Positions 12,070 to 24,929 of a stretch of 64,000 nucleotides of DNA are shown piece after piece; within the stretch, counting starts at the first letter, position 1, and each line of letters opens with the position of its first letter. Made by a program: the position numbers and the translations under genes. The DNA comes from Epiperipatus broadwayi (lineage: Eukaryota; Onychophora; Udeonychophora; Euonychophora; Peripatidae), in NCBI GenBank assembly GCA_028023455.1, contig JAQFVV010012434.1, positions 5,484,264-5,548,263 on the forward strand. The letters are read 5' to 3'. The notes beneath the pieces were generated by a model. The model was not told where the DNA came from and searched no databases. It saw nothing but the letters and a program-made list of their open reading frames with translations.

Positions 12070-12250
12070 AATGTTATAGTAATAATCAGCCATTAAGCTA
12101 ATGCACATGCGCTTTGTGGATTTTTAACTATAAATGAATACTTTCACTTCCAAACACAAGATAAAGTCTTTGTGAAAAGATAGAATGAATCATCTAGCCT
12201 GTCAATCCAAATGTTTATGTATGGGCAAATCTTAAGCATTTGGGAATGAG
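12070..12250. repeat. Dispersed repeat E, copy 1
   Basis: Aligns by eye with 52636-52793 for about 160 bp. Shared words include TAAATGAATACT, ACAAGATAAAGTCT and TTTATGTATGGGCAAATCTT. There is no coding potential and I do not recognise the family. Orientation is the same in both copies. Confidence 0.75.
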
Positions 12251-13038
12251 AGTGTGAAGATGTTAAGCATCACTTTAAATTACTTTTACTATGAGCTATA
12301 TAAAATAAATATATAATGTTATAACTTATTTTCTGCTTGCTTAACCATATAAAATAATTATTTTTATTTTTTTACTTATTTCTCAAAATAAATATTCAAA
12401 ATCGTTATAATATTTTGAAATTCTATATACATTGTTATAATTAATTTATTCATATAGAAAAATATTTGAAGTTCAATTTTAAATCTGAGAAGTTTTTTTT
12501 TATTATTGTAAATTCTTTAAAAGTAAACCAAAAATAAGAACCATCATTTATTGTCATTAATATACTACTAAGCTGACATAATAAACTGTTCTTCTTGTTT
12601 TATTACATATTGTGTGAATTAAAAAATCATTTGGATCATAAGATTTTTAGTTTTCAACAGATCTTCTCATTTTGAATTCAAAGTAATCTCTAAATTTCAT
12701 CTCAATTAGCATGCAATTTGTGAAATTCAAAAATCGATTAATGTGTGCAGAGTTAGATATAAAGTCAGTATATGTAAAACAATAAAAGTTTTTTTCTAAA
12801 TACAAAATAATAAAAGTTCTGAGAGAAATTATTTAAAATGTCATTCTAAGTAGTTGGTTCATAATTATGGTAGTGAGCAAAAGTTATTGATTAATTTCAG
12901 ATTATAAAAAATGGCTTCTTGATATAAAATTGCATAATTAGAATAATTATTAGCAGCAGAATCCACCATATTTGTCAAATCTTAAAACCATAATTATTCA
13001 TCTAATATTGATTTTTCCCTTCATTTGCATTTGTAATA
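12251..13038. other. AT-rich DNA, nothing recognised
   Basis: Only homopolymer and TTTA/AATA-type low complexity is seen. No frame above 60 codons. Confidence 0.55.
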
Positions 13039-13239
13039 CAAATTTGAATATATTTGTTTATCTGCATAACCAAGTAGGATTTTTCTTCTTTATAACTTAA
13101 AGCTGAGTGCCCTTTTGATGAAGTTCACCATAATTATAGTTCTTTTGATTATGGTGAACTTAATTGAAAGTGCACTCAATTTTAGGTTATAAAGAAGAAA
13201 CTACTTTGTTATGCAGCTAAACAAATGTATGCAAATTTG
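13039..13239. repeat. Large palindrome, about 100-bp arms
   Basis: The arms begin CAAATTTGAATATATTTG (13039) and end CAAATGTATGCAAATTTG (13239). They meet around GTTCACCATAATTATAG / TTGATTATGGTGAAC near 13123-13157, with a short loop. Pairing is high throughout, including TTTCTTCTTTATAACTTAAA against its complement. A transcript would form a long hairpin, so this could be a fold-back MITE or a small-RNA source. Confidence 0.85.
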
Positions 13240-16200
13240 ATTTACTCATCTAAAGAAAGAACATTTTTAAAAAATTATATTAGTGGGGCTATTTTATTAG
13301 TATATTATGATTGTTGGTAAATAATATTGGTACTTAGAGAGAAAAAAAATATTTCTATTTTAATAGAAATAAAGTGCAAAACTTACATGAATACATTTAT
13401 TAATAATTATATCATCAAAGATAACTGAATTATTAATAATAGCTATAACCTTAAAAAATGCATTCTTAATATGTGATTTACAAATGAATGTAATCATTTA
13501 TATTAGACAGCAAATGAACATTTAATTATTATTTATGAAAGAGTAAACTAAAGATTGATAGAACTAAAGATTAATTAATATCATAAATGAATTGGAAGAA
13601 GTCAGTTCAATAATCATGGTTGGGTAATATTTTTCTATATGAATTTTATATGTTTCATAAACAGACATAAGCTACTGCTATTAGTAAGTACATGATAATA
13701 TATAATATTAGAGAAATAATTCTTAATATCATTGACATTCCATGGAAACATTGAGCAACTTGCTGTATTGCCTCTATCATTACTTTTGTCGTAGTTTCAT
13801 CATAAATTTGCTGTTTGTATATAATTTGTTATAAAATATAATTTTAAAAAACTGATAAAACACTAAAAACCTTCAGTAATTTGAAAGTCTGGTGAACAAT
13901 ATTTTCTTCTTTACTATTGTTTTTTGAGTTGTTGTTGTTGGAGAATATCCCCTCCCCATTCATCTTAAACAAATGTTCCCATATATATGAGACCATATGT
14001 ATTTCGAAATTTAGCAACTTTTTTCTATTTAGGATTAATTTTATTTATGTTTTTTCTTACTTTCAGTTTTACTCTTCAGCACTTACTATTCTTGAATAGA
14101 AGTTGTACTTTGTAGATTGCTTACAATATTAATATATATATATAAGGATAATTACAATAAATTATGACCAAGACACAATTAATATATATATATATTAGTG
14201 TTGCACTAACATTTGATACAACTTGTGTTCATCAATCAGCTTTCTACTAAAGTTATTAATAATTAGGAAATCTTGTTTGAAATTAAGTAATGGGAATCCT
14301 CTATCCTAGTGCCCCTGGGAGTGTGGCCACATCCTCTACCAGATCTAGAAATATATTACATTCAAATTTTTTTTTGTTTTTACAGTAATAACAATGTGTT
14401 AAAACTCTTCTAATTAATCCAGATTAACTTGAAGCTTTTTACCTTCTAATCGGTAACTGATTTTCTGATCAATATGGAAAGATTAGTTATTTTGGCCATG
14501 GATGGCTACCTGAATGAAAAATGTTAAGACTGTTTTAACTGAAAAAAAAAAAAGAAATGATGTTCAGTGCATCCTATATTTCATGTCTAAAACAATATAA
14601 TTTCCATAATGAGTTTCAGATATGATAGTGTGATTATGTTCATGATTTTGGTATTTGTTAAAAACAGTCAGGTATTTAATTATTAAACACACCTTCAGAT
14701 ATAAATAACATACCTAAGTTCAATTATTTGTAAAATAGAAAAATCAGCTATTTGTTTAGACTTAATATAAAAGCATGTTGGATAATAAATAACAATGAGA
14801 TAACCGAAGAAAAAGCTGTATAAGTTTGTTTGTTGTTTTTTTACTTATAAATAAAAGCATTAGGTCATGAATATAAATTTTAATCCAGAAATAAAAGAAA
14901 TAATTTCTGGTGTGTTTAGATATTAATGAAAAATATCAGAAATTAAGGTAAAATATCTTACATAAAAGTAAGTTTATTTAAGTAAGCAAAATAAACATAT
15001 TGTTATATTAATTGTGTATTAACAATGTTTAAAACTGATTAGAAGGTATTAAGATAAGATTTTTCCAATTAATGATTTATAGTAATCATATTATAATATT
15101 AATATCATCATTATCACTAGCAACTATTAGAAGATAAATATGGCATTTCTATTTGCAGAAGAAAAAAAACCAAAAATAGACATAAGGATAAAGAATAGAG
15201 AACAAAAAAAATTGTAGATAGAATTGCTGTGTGATTAAAGAATGTTGCTGCAGATTGTAATAGATAAGTTAGACAGATTATCAATAGCATAAGTGGTTTA
15301 TGATAACTGGCTGCACCAATGTAAATGACTAAAAATAATATAGTAAAAGAAACTGGAAAAAAAAGAATGAGAAAAAAAATAATCATAATTAATTTAGATA
15401 TAAATGTTAGCAATAAATTTTAGTAAATTAAATTATTTTACTTTAATTCACATAATAAAATGCAACATGAAAATAGCTAAATAAGTACTACATATGTACT
15501 CTAAGGTGACATAAAAGAATATTGTTAGCTGGTAATATTCTTGTAATCACTATGAGGCAATATAAGATACATTATTATATTACACTCATATTTAAAAATC
15601 ATTATCCATCATTAACACTAATTAAAAATGCTAATTCCTTTTTAAAACTGCTTTAGTTAAGATTATATATTCATGTAAACAATAAAATTTACTTGATTTA
15701 GCAATGGTGTTAAAGGCATTTTGCCTTTGTTATAACATGAATAGCATATTATTTTTTTAACAGAAATAAATTATTATTTTAAATAATAATTTTAAATATT
15801 TATTATTTTTTACAATGTTAAAAGGTAAAATAATGCATGGTTTCAAAATTTGCAGGAGTATAATATCTTCTTTTTGAAACTTGTAACATATTACAATCCA
15901 ATTTTTTTTTGTTTTTACAATCTGTCCATTTTGTTAATCAGATTCATTTGGTATCTTTATCATTTTTCTAGATAATAAACCTATTCTATTGGCCAGCTAA
16001 CAAGTAAAAATATCCACTCAGTCCATGTCATATGACAAGAAAATATGCTAAACATTAGAATGGATGTTAGACATTAAATATATGTTCTCTCTTTATAATA
16101 TAAAAGAGAGAAATGAAAAAAGTAAAACACTAATTCTAAAAATAAAAAAAATAGAGAAAGAGAATAAGGAAAACCAGCATTTAAAAAAATTAATTTAATC

Positions 16201-17536
16201 ACCCAACTATGAATGTGCCATTAAAAAAGTCTGACCATTGAGCAGATAATAAAATATTCAGACATAAAATCAAGGTTTGAACAACATCAATTTAATGCCA
16301 TTTAATCAAAAAAATAATTAAATAGTTTTTTATTCGTGAACATGTTGTTCAAACATGGAAGTGATCACATTGAGAAGTGATCCAGTGATATTCAGTTTTT
16401 AAATTCACTGCTGTACTATATTCCTAAATCATGCAAGGCAGCTTATGAGATTATAGAATGCAATTCAGTCTATGAATTAATTTGATTAGTCACATACTTC
16501 TTTCCAGTTTAAACCTTAATCATTATTTATATTAGCAAACATGATGAAGCAATGAAATTACCATCCATATGAAAGACTTTCCTCTCATAAATGAAAGAAA
16601 ACCACCCAAATTTAAACTAAACCATTCAACAGTCATGTGATATATTTATTATTTCTACAATAACTGCTTACCCTAGTTGAGGGCAAGTATTATCTTTTCA
16701 AAACATTTCAGAATTTTACTTTAATTTTATTTTATTAAAGAGATTGCTACTAAAACCACGATTTAGAAATACTCACATGCATATATATATAATTCGGAAT
16801 TGTTGTGTTAGAGAATTTTAACTTAACTTTGGTCAGAGCAATATAAAATATGCTCAACAGAAAGAATTTGTGAATAGTTTAAAGTGTTATTTATATATAT
16901 ATATATGTCTGTTTTCTAGTATCAAAGAAATTTTAGGTGTGATTTTTAATAAAGAAATGAAAGGGCTGTTGGATTACTTGATTAAAAAAAACATTCCTTC
17001 GCAAACAATTTAATATTTATAAAAAAAGAAAAACAGGTATAAAATAGTTGTTGATTTTTTAAATTATATATTTAGGGGATGGAGAGTTTTTTTTTTTTTT
17101 TTATCGAGGGTAACTCAAAATTTAATACTGTCTTTAATCATAAATGACTAATGTCATTTATATTATACCTACATGTACATTATGGTTTTAAGGTTACTAA
17201 ATGAAAATCTATTGATAATAAGTTTCTGAATTAATGATTTTCTAAAGTGAGTGAGTTTATATTCCATCAGTATTCATTCAGTTAGTACAGTGTTCATACT
17301 CCTAAACATTCTAAATCAAGAAAAAAAAATTTTTAAGAACAAGGAGCAAAAAAAAATTAATAATGTCATTAAAAACCAAATTCCTCTTTTAAAATCTTAT
17401 TCATAATATCACATCTTTTTAAAAGACTATTCCCATTTATAGCATTTGCAGAAGATTTCACTAAAAGTAACTTTTTTATAATAATATTCTTAAAAAATAC
17501 TGTTATAATTACATAATTTATTTCAGTTAATGATAA
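13240..17536. other. Long AT-rich stretch without genes
   Basis: Contains (AT)n runs near 14131-14146 and 14178-14194 and a poly-T tract at 17087-17102. The 98-codon minus frame at 15117-15413 is strongly hydrophobic (Leu/Phe/Ile) and reads like translated A/T-rich DNA. I found no PLE, RTE, hAT or SINE homology. Confidence 0.55.
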
Positions 17537-17551
17537 TATTAATATTAAGTT

Positions 17552-17653
17552 CCATATGTCATAGCATCAACCGGGAGGCGAACCCACCACCGTCTGCAAC
17601 CAACTACTTGCTTGCAAGGGGCTGCGATGACCTCTCGGCTAACAATGCTTGAC
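17552..17653 (-). mobile_element. SINE D (short tRNA-derived SINE), copy 1
   Basis: The 102-bp body is flanked by perfect 15-bp duplications, TATTAATATTAAGTT at 17537-17551 and 17654-17668. On the minus strand box A reads TAGCCGAGAGG and box B reads GGTTCGCCTCC. The 5' AGCAT can pair with a late ATGCT as in an acceptor stem, and the long variable region resembles a class II tRNA (Ser/Leu type). The second copy is at 45226-45331. It is essentially only a tRNA-like unit with no long body. Confidence 0.85.
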
Positions 17654-17668
17654 TATTAATATTAAGTT

Positions 17669-19285
17669 GTCTTAGGCTATCAGCAATACATCCCAAACAG
17701 TACTTATAAATGTGAAACTATCTATAGCAAAATCATAACTGATATTCTACCTATGTATACAGAATTCAATATTCTGCATAATCTAAATAAATAGCAATTG
17801 TAAAGATCATGAAGATAATAAATATAGCTGATTACAATTTAAAAAGTTGATCAAATTAATGACAAAAATTAATCTGAAACTCATTAAATAAATTTAACTT
17901 TCCACTAACTACTAAAAATCAGTTTTAACAATAAGTTGTTGTATTTATTAAGAACAACTGAATGACGTAATGCATATAATTTTTTTAGGACGTCCTAAGT
18001 GTCAGTCTTTTTAAAACATTCATACATGATATTTTTATATAATATTTTTTTTATTTGTAAAGCTACCATATATTATTTATATACATTGGAGATGAATACT
18101 ATAAATTTTGTTGTTATTCTCTCTGTTATCATTTTAACTTTCACATAACTGACTATGTAATAGTAGAAGACCAACAAAATCAAGAAGCAACATTCAAACA
18201 TTGAATAGTGACAGAATCATTGGGTTCAATTTATCAATTATGTGCTGTTGTGTTAGAATAAACTTATTTTAGATTGATTAAAACAAAACAAAAAAAGAAT
18301 GCTTTTTTTTGGTTTCCATTTAAAATAAATGTAAAATAAACATCTGATGATATATCATTTATATCAGATTTGGCTTCTTTTTTTTTAAGCAGCAGGCTTT
18401 GTGAGATATTGTTCATGGTAAATTGGACCACATTACAAATATTTATATAAAGTATATCAAAATAAAATTATTTTTTAAAAAAAAATCATTTTCATTATTT
18501 ATATAATTAAAAATAAATTATAGAGAAATGTGAGGCAAGTATCAAAAATGAAATATAAAGAATTGTGATAGTTGTTGTGTTGGTGTAACCATGAATTTTA
18601 TCAGATCCTACAAAAAAATCATCAATGTTGCAAGTTATCCCTGTGTAATTTAATGTGCATTGTATTCAAAAAGTAGTCTGATTGTTATAGAACCTGACAA
18701 TTGGCAAAACTCAATATGGACATTTACACAGACTAGGTTACACTTATATTCTATCAAAAAAATATCTGATCTTAATGTGGTGAAGAAATAAAAATAAAAA
18801 TTGAAAATTCCAGAAAATAAAAGTAGTAACATTCTCTAGAAAAAGATATTCCAACCAGAAATGCTCATACCTCTTAGGAATGCAAGATGGCATTCTAGGG
18901 TGTGCAAGATATTATTTCAGGTTTTTTTGTTTATATTAAAAGTCCATCCTATATCATCAATAATTACATTCAATTTTTATTTATCATTTATTTGTGTAAT
19001 ATTTTCACATGATCAAGACTTGAGAAATTTCCAGAAGTATTAAGAATTAATCATTGACATCATATGACATATATCTGAGAATGTTTTAAAATATTTCACA
19101 GAGTATATATGCCCATGCATGATGCTATGGTAGTCAGTGCATTGTTGATTTTTGCATCTGTGCAGCACTCATTTCTTTTGTGGTGGTTATACTTAATGTT
19201 ATTTTACTTATTGTCATTTTTCTTCCAATTAACTTTATTGTTTTTTTGAGTTTATAATTTTTAAATTATTAATTAACCCTTTATT
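17669..19285. other. AT-rich DNA 5' of the hAT fossil
   Basis: No terminal inverted repeat matching the downstream hAT-like end (21312-21324) was found here, so the 5' end of the hAT element is not placed. The 60-codon frames at 18650-18832 and 18861-19043 are unremarkable. Confidence 0.5.
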
Positions 19286-20939
19286 ATGTCAAAGAAAAAG
19301 AAATGGAATGATGATTATGTGAAAGTTTGGTTTCACTTCCACTGGAATAACTGAGAATCTGCAACAACCTGTGTGCATACTTTGAAACACTGTCTCTTCA
19401 AATATAAAGTCATATCAGCTGCTGGAACACTTCATCAACTCGTATGGTGAAGCAGATTTTGCAAGCCATGATGTTGAATCACTAAAAGCTAAAAGGGACC
19501 ACTTTGATTCTTGAACAATAGTTCCAAAATTAGATTTTATATCTGCTGTCAAACCACTGCTGATGGCTTTATACCACATGACATACAAAGTAGCCAAATG
19601 CAACAATTGTTCGGGGAAAAGAGGCCTCAAACAAGCTTAAATTAATGCTGTTGTCAAATAATGTCATTCAGAGCCAAATTGGTGATTTGAGGTAGGAATT
19701 TTGTACCAAGTTATCCCATATATCAGGACTAGTCCCTTGAAAGTTTCTCTCCAGTTGGATAAAACAATTATTGTTAGAAATTGCAGTCAGCTCATTGAAT
19801 TAGTGAGGTATTCATTCATTATGGTGTCATAATGGAATATTTTCTGTTCTGTGAAAATCTAAAAACAACCACAAAAGGAAAATATGTTTTCCTGTGTGTA
19901 AAAGACTTCTTTATGAATGACTTAGATATCCAAATTATTGGTATGTACTGATGATCCCACTATGCTAGGAAATAAATCAGGATTTTTTGTACTGATGAAA
20001 CAAAAGATTCCACACTTGCAAGGTACCCACTGTTTTTTCATCAACATGCTTTGGCATTAAAAACTTTGCTTCAAAAGTAAAAAAAGTACTAGATACTTCT
20101 GTGGAGACTATCAACTGGATTAGAGGGTCATGCTCTGAACCATCATCTCTTTAAGTCACTGAAGGTTTTGAAAGTGAGTATTCAGTTTGGGTTTTTTATA
20201 TGGAAGTTCACTGGCTGTTACATGGGAGAGCTTAATGTGCAATGCAAGAAGTCAATGCTTTTCTTAATGTGACTATGATCTGCCTAGGGAAATGAAATCA
20301 CAAGAATTTAACCAAATACTAACTTATTTGAATGATATTTTTACTCATATGAATGACCTGAGTGTATCTATCCAGGAAAAAACATAAGCATATTGAAATA
20401 CTGGAAAATGTTAACTGCTTTCCAAAAAAAAGTTACATCTTTGGTGTCAATGAGTTAAAAGAGAGAATCTTTCAAATTTTCTATGACTCAAAGAAATGGT
20501 TGGTGATGATGAGTCTCTAATTCCAAGGGTGTGAAAAAACTGTTAATCATTTAGAAATACTATTAAAGTCATTTCATGGATATTTTGGAGGAGGAGAACT
20601 GGAAACTTCTGAAAAATGGATAATAAATTCATACTTCTTTAATTTGGGTAACATGTCAGATGATGAAGAGCTTAAGGAAGATCTTTTTGAACTGCACTCA
20701 AATCATGTACTTGAAATGCAGTTTGAAAACAAAACTTAGAACAATATTGGTGTTCAGCAGTAGATATGTTTCCAAAACTTTATGAAAAAGCACTGTGTGA
20801 GTCTGGATTTAGTGTTCTTTTATCAATAAAGACAAAATCTAGAAGTCGCTTGGGTGCACAGACAGATATGCAGATTGCGATTGCTATCAACTACAAAATG
20901 CCATGTTTTGAAAAACTTTTATGCAATAAACAGGAATAG
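19286..20939 (+). pseudogene. hAT transposase-derived protein, ZBED/SCAND3-like, broken
   Basis: The frame opens with MSKKKKWNDDYVK, the usual start of this hAT-derived family, then hits a stop after about 22 codons. Further homologous pieces appear in shifting frames: VESLKAKRDHFDS and KPLLMALYHMTYKVAKC (about 19460-19600), FLFCENLKTTTKGKYVF (about 19842-19892), a piece with TMLGNKSGF (about 19960), LETSEKWIINSYFFNLG (about 20600), and the C-terminal dimerisation region with ALCESGFSVLLSIKTKSRS and QIAIAINYKMPCFEKLL (about 20790-20925). The stop is at 20937-20939. Length (1.65 kb) is near the normal 1.8 kb, so this is a nearly full-length copy ruined by several stops and frameshifts. The N-terminal BED finger is poorly preserved. 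It is a dead DNA-transposon gene, not a host gene. Confidence 0.85.
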
Positions 20940-21159
20940 AAGGGTCATTAAATTTAAATTGACTTGTTATAATTTTTTTAAAGAACATTAGTTATAATTT
21001 TTTAATGAAATTTTATACATGAATGAAAATATAATTTTTTTTGTAGGATTTATTCAACCTTTAATTTGTTATAATATTTTTTTTCCATGTTTTATTTTTG
21101 TTTATATATTATTAAAAATTGATTATACTCTTTTGTTTTGATCACTTTTACTATAATTT

Positions 21160-21325
21160 TAGAATAGGCGAAAAACGAGGTAGGGACTCTATAGGTCTTC
21201 CCTACCTTGTATTTTGCTATTTTAGGTTTATTCTTAGTTAAACAAATTATTACTTTAAGGAATGTGAAAGCATATTAAAAAAATTTAGAATGTGGGCATA
21301 AAAAAGATTGGGAATCCCTGCTCCA
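21160..21325. other. Hairpin and possible 3' end of the hAT element
   Basis: AGGTAGGGA (21178-21186) pairs with TCCCTACCT (21199-21207). Further on, TTGGGAATCCCTG (21310-21322) resembles a hAT 3' terminal repeat. No matching 5' end was found, so the boundary is tentative. Confidence 0.35.
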
Positions 21326-24300
21326 GAGAATATTAAAGTGGTAAAATTTGTAGTATATATTTTGCTTCATTGTCAGGTGATGTTAGTAACCTTAAAAGTA
21401 AGATTTGAACTTGGTTTTATATTTATTTCATCATCAGGGAATGTAAATACATATACATGCATGATCTCTACCCGGTTTTATTTAAATGGTTATTTTTAAC
21501 TATTTTTATTATTGTTAATTTTAATTAGATTTTATTTCAGAAATCTTAAATTCCCTTCATTATAGATAGCCATGTATGTTTATATGTATTACAGATACAG
21601 AAACAAATGTTACTTATGTTAAAGTATGTATTAATTTTTATATATTATTCATTTTTTTATAATTAATGTAAAGCTAATGCAATACCAGAGAAATTTCTGG
21701 AAAGTAATTATCGTAACATAAATTTTATAAAACAATGGAATGTACCTAATTGATGTAAAAATGTCTTTCTTAATTAGTTATTTTCAACGATTTGCAAATT
21801 TAATGGAAATCATCTTTTAAATCTATTTCCAACAGAGAAATAGATTTGAACAATACTTTCCAAAACTTAACTGATTTCATCTTTTAACTGTAAAATTGAT
21901 CAATGGTAGCTAAAATCAAGCTGGTAATGCATATCCGGTCACCTCAAGCAAAAGAACTTTTTAGAAAGTTTGGTATAGTATAAATACTGCCAAATTTTCA
22001 AGCATATCCAAGTCACTCGAATATTTGACAAAATGACTGTTGAGTAGAGGGAAGAAGTTAGCCTCTTCTGATCTTTCAGATCATTCTCATGCTGCCTCAC
22101 TGCCATGACATTGCCACTTAAAAACTGCATATCTGAATTATGAATTAATATTTAAAAGATACCTACCATTATTTTATTTTAACTTTGTATTGCTGACCAA
22201 GCTTCCATGTTTATTTTTCATGATGTCAATCTGAATGGCCATCAAATTGTCAGAAGGTAATCCATTTAGGTCGCCAAATGAACTCTTAATATTATTTCAC
22301 TTCATTGTAATTTTATTTATAATCATAGTATAACCTTCTATTTATCTAATAACTGAATATAATTTCAGTTATCATAATTGTATTTATCCTCATGTCTCTC
22401 ACTGTCAAATTTATAAATCTCTTTTCTGTAAAACATTAGCACAAACTTATGAATCTTTAACCTGTAATTATCTTGCAGATTTTCACGCTTTAATTGTCTT
22501 TTAGTTTCATGCAGCAAACTTCACTTTTTTTTTATCTTAAATTATGTATTTTATGTATGCTAATGACTCACAATCTAGTGAACCTATATCATTTTAGCCA
22601 CCATCCCAATATTATGGGATGCTTAAATATTTAAACGCAAGATTTCTTACTAAATGAAGGTTCACTTGATTGAATGTTTAAATATTCTATATGTTTAATG
22701 GCAGACTATCAAATCATCATATTATGGAATATAAGAAAACATATTTTTTATTCAGTCTAATGCCATTGATTTTAAATATTTTTTATATTCTTTAAATAAA
22801 ATTCAATGATCATTTTCATACTCAATAATTAATCATTTGCTTATCACACCACCAAGTGTTATAATTTGTTTTATAATCTATTTATCATTTGAGCGTACTT
22901 GAATTTATTAATTAGAAGGAATAATATTTTCCAATCTTTTTGTTCTGACATTCTAATTAGTCAAGGACATATGCATATTTTTAAGAATGGGTTAATATTT
23001 TGTCATAGTGTTTCATTATTGATTTTATTTTGGGGTTTTAGTTAATATATCAGAGTCATATTAAAGACCTATACCTTATTTCGCATTGCTTATTCATAAT
23101 AGCATTAAAAATCTTGTGTCTTGTTTGTAATAATTATTCTCCAGAGATCTCAGATTTATTTTTTTGTATAACTTGTCCCAGAATCAAGTTAGGAAGCACT
23201 GACTCCAGGACAATGTTAGGTTGTTGAGGCTCTGCATGAGATAACATCAGCAAACCTGGACCATGGCACCCTTACCAATCATCTCTCTAAATACCACCCT
23301 GTCATAGGTGCAGGCAAACTTTCTTACTTATAAATAAATGATGAAGTCTCTTGGTCCCAAGGCAGAACCAAAATCCTTTCTAACTCTATCATTGTAGTCA
23401 GCACTGCAACTTTTCCTTATTATTTGTATGCCCCATATTATATCTGTAAGTCATAATGCAGTGATCTTTATAAACCATTCTCTTTGATTATTATTAGTAT
23501 AGTTTTAAAATGTCACAGTAGAGCTTATTTAAGCTACCCGCCTTCTCATTTGGACAGGTTTAAATGTGCTCATGGATGATAGAGTTATTAAACTAAATTG
23601 TCAAGTCAACTATGCAGATAAATGCTGATTCATGTCAAATGATTAATATAACATTACATTGTTAATTAAATAAATTCTCTTAATAAGTTAAGATACTTAA
23701 TTATTGTATCATCATTGTAAGTCTTTATTTCAAGCTTACCTTATAAGTAATGTACTTTCCATGTACCTATAAATTAATGTTCATCATTTATGTTTGATCT
23801 TTCATAGCATTAACAGCATTAATCTATTAAAATTAATTTATGATTCCCATTAGCATATTAAGCTACATTTCTATAATGTATGCTACACTATCTCTTACAT
23901 TTGCAAATTATCGCTTGCATATTCTCTTACTCCAGTGCTTCCATATCTGTAATGCATTATAAATCATATCATCTATTAATATAAATTATTAATTACATGA
24001 AATCTGTGCTATGTTAATTAATGCTATCCTATATAATTAAACTTATTATTTATGCTCATTAAATTATTTATGTAAATAGTTACTTATGCATTTGTATCTC
24101 ATTCAATGACTCTTACTCAGTCATTAGCTTAGTAATAATATTATTATAATTTATAACCGATTACTGTTTAATGACATTTGTTTTGGAGTTTGCTTCATTC
24201 TTGCTCATACTAGATGGATGCTATATTATGATTTATGCTTTCTTATCATGCTAGTCATTCATACCTTATTTAAAATTGTTAAATATTCTTATACCTAAGG

Positions 24301-24929
24301 TCTCTGTCTAAATTAGGGAGGATAGGCTTTGTTGTAAATAATTTCCCTGTAGATCTCATGTTTCTCTACTGTGTTTCCAGGACTGGAGTGAATAGAACTC
24401 GTCTGTTATCATCAGACAAGCTGTTCATAATGTTATAGCTTTAGAGAAGGGAAATTAGGGCAGAATCCATGATTGCTCCTGACCTGTGTATCTTGAGCAT
24501 GAATGGATTTAGGGTATTTTTGCTCAGATTCCAGATGTTGTTAGATGAGTATACAAATCTTACCAGTACAATATAGATGAGTTTGATATGTTTGTTAATG
24601 AAGAAGTGAAATAATCTACTATATTGGAAATAAAAATAAAAATTATATTTAAAAAAAAAAAATCCAAGCGATAAACAAAGGTTTTCTTGCTTGATGATTA
24701 TTTATTTATTTCAATTAAAGAGGTTTTTTTTAAAAAAAAATAACTAAGCTAATATAAACTAAGAGTGAAACAAATAAAAAAACCTATCAAATAAAATCTT
24801 TACCCTTTGGAATTTTATGATCTATTTAAATCATATATTTTTATAAAAAAAAAAATAGATTGACCATATAATCAATGATTACACTTTTCTTTTGATAGTC
24901 CTTAATATTCTTAAAAAAAGGTTGATCTC
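21326..24929. other. Intergenic or intronic DNA, no gene recognised
   Basis: Two less AT-rich patches stand out, 23170-23420 and 24320-24560. Both begin with AATAATT followed by a GATCTCA word and may be distant copies of one repeat. Neither translates into a recognisable protein. Confidence 0.45.

Noticed and set aside
15117-15413. 98-codon minus-strand frame that looks like membrane spans
   Set aside because: Composition is almost all Leu, Ile, Phe and Ser from T-rich DNA; there is no family motif, splice context or CpG signal.
24400-24425. CTGATGA on the minus strand
   Set aside because: Lacks stem II and GAAA; a chance heptamer.
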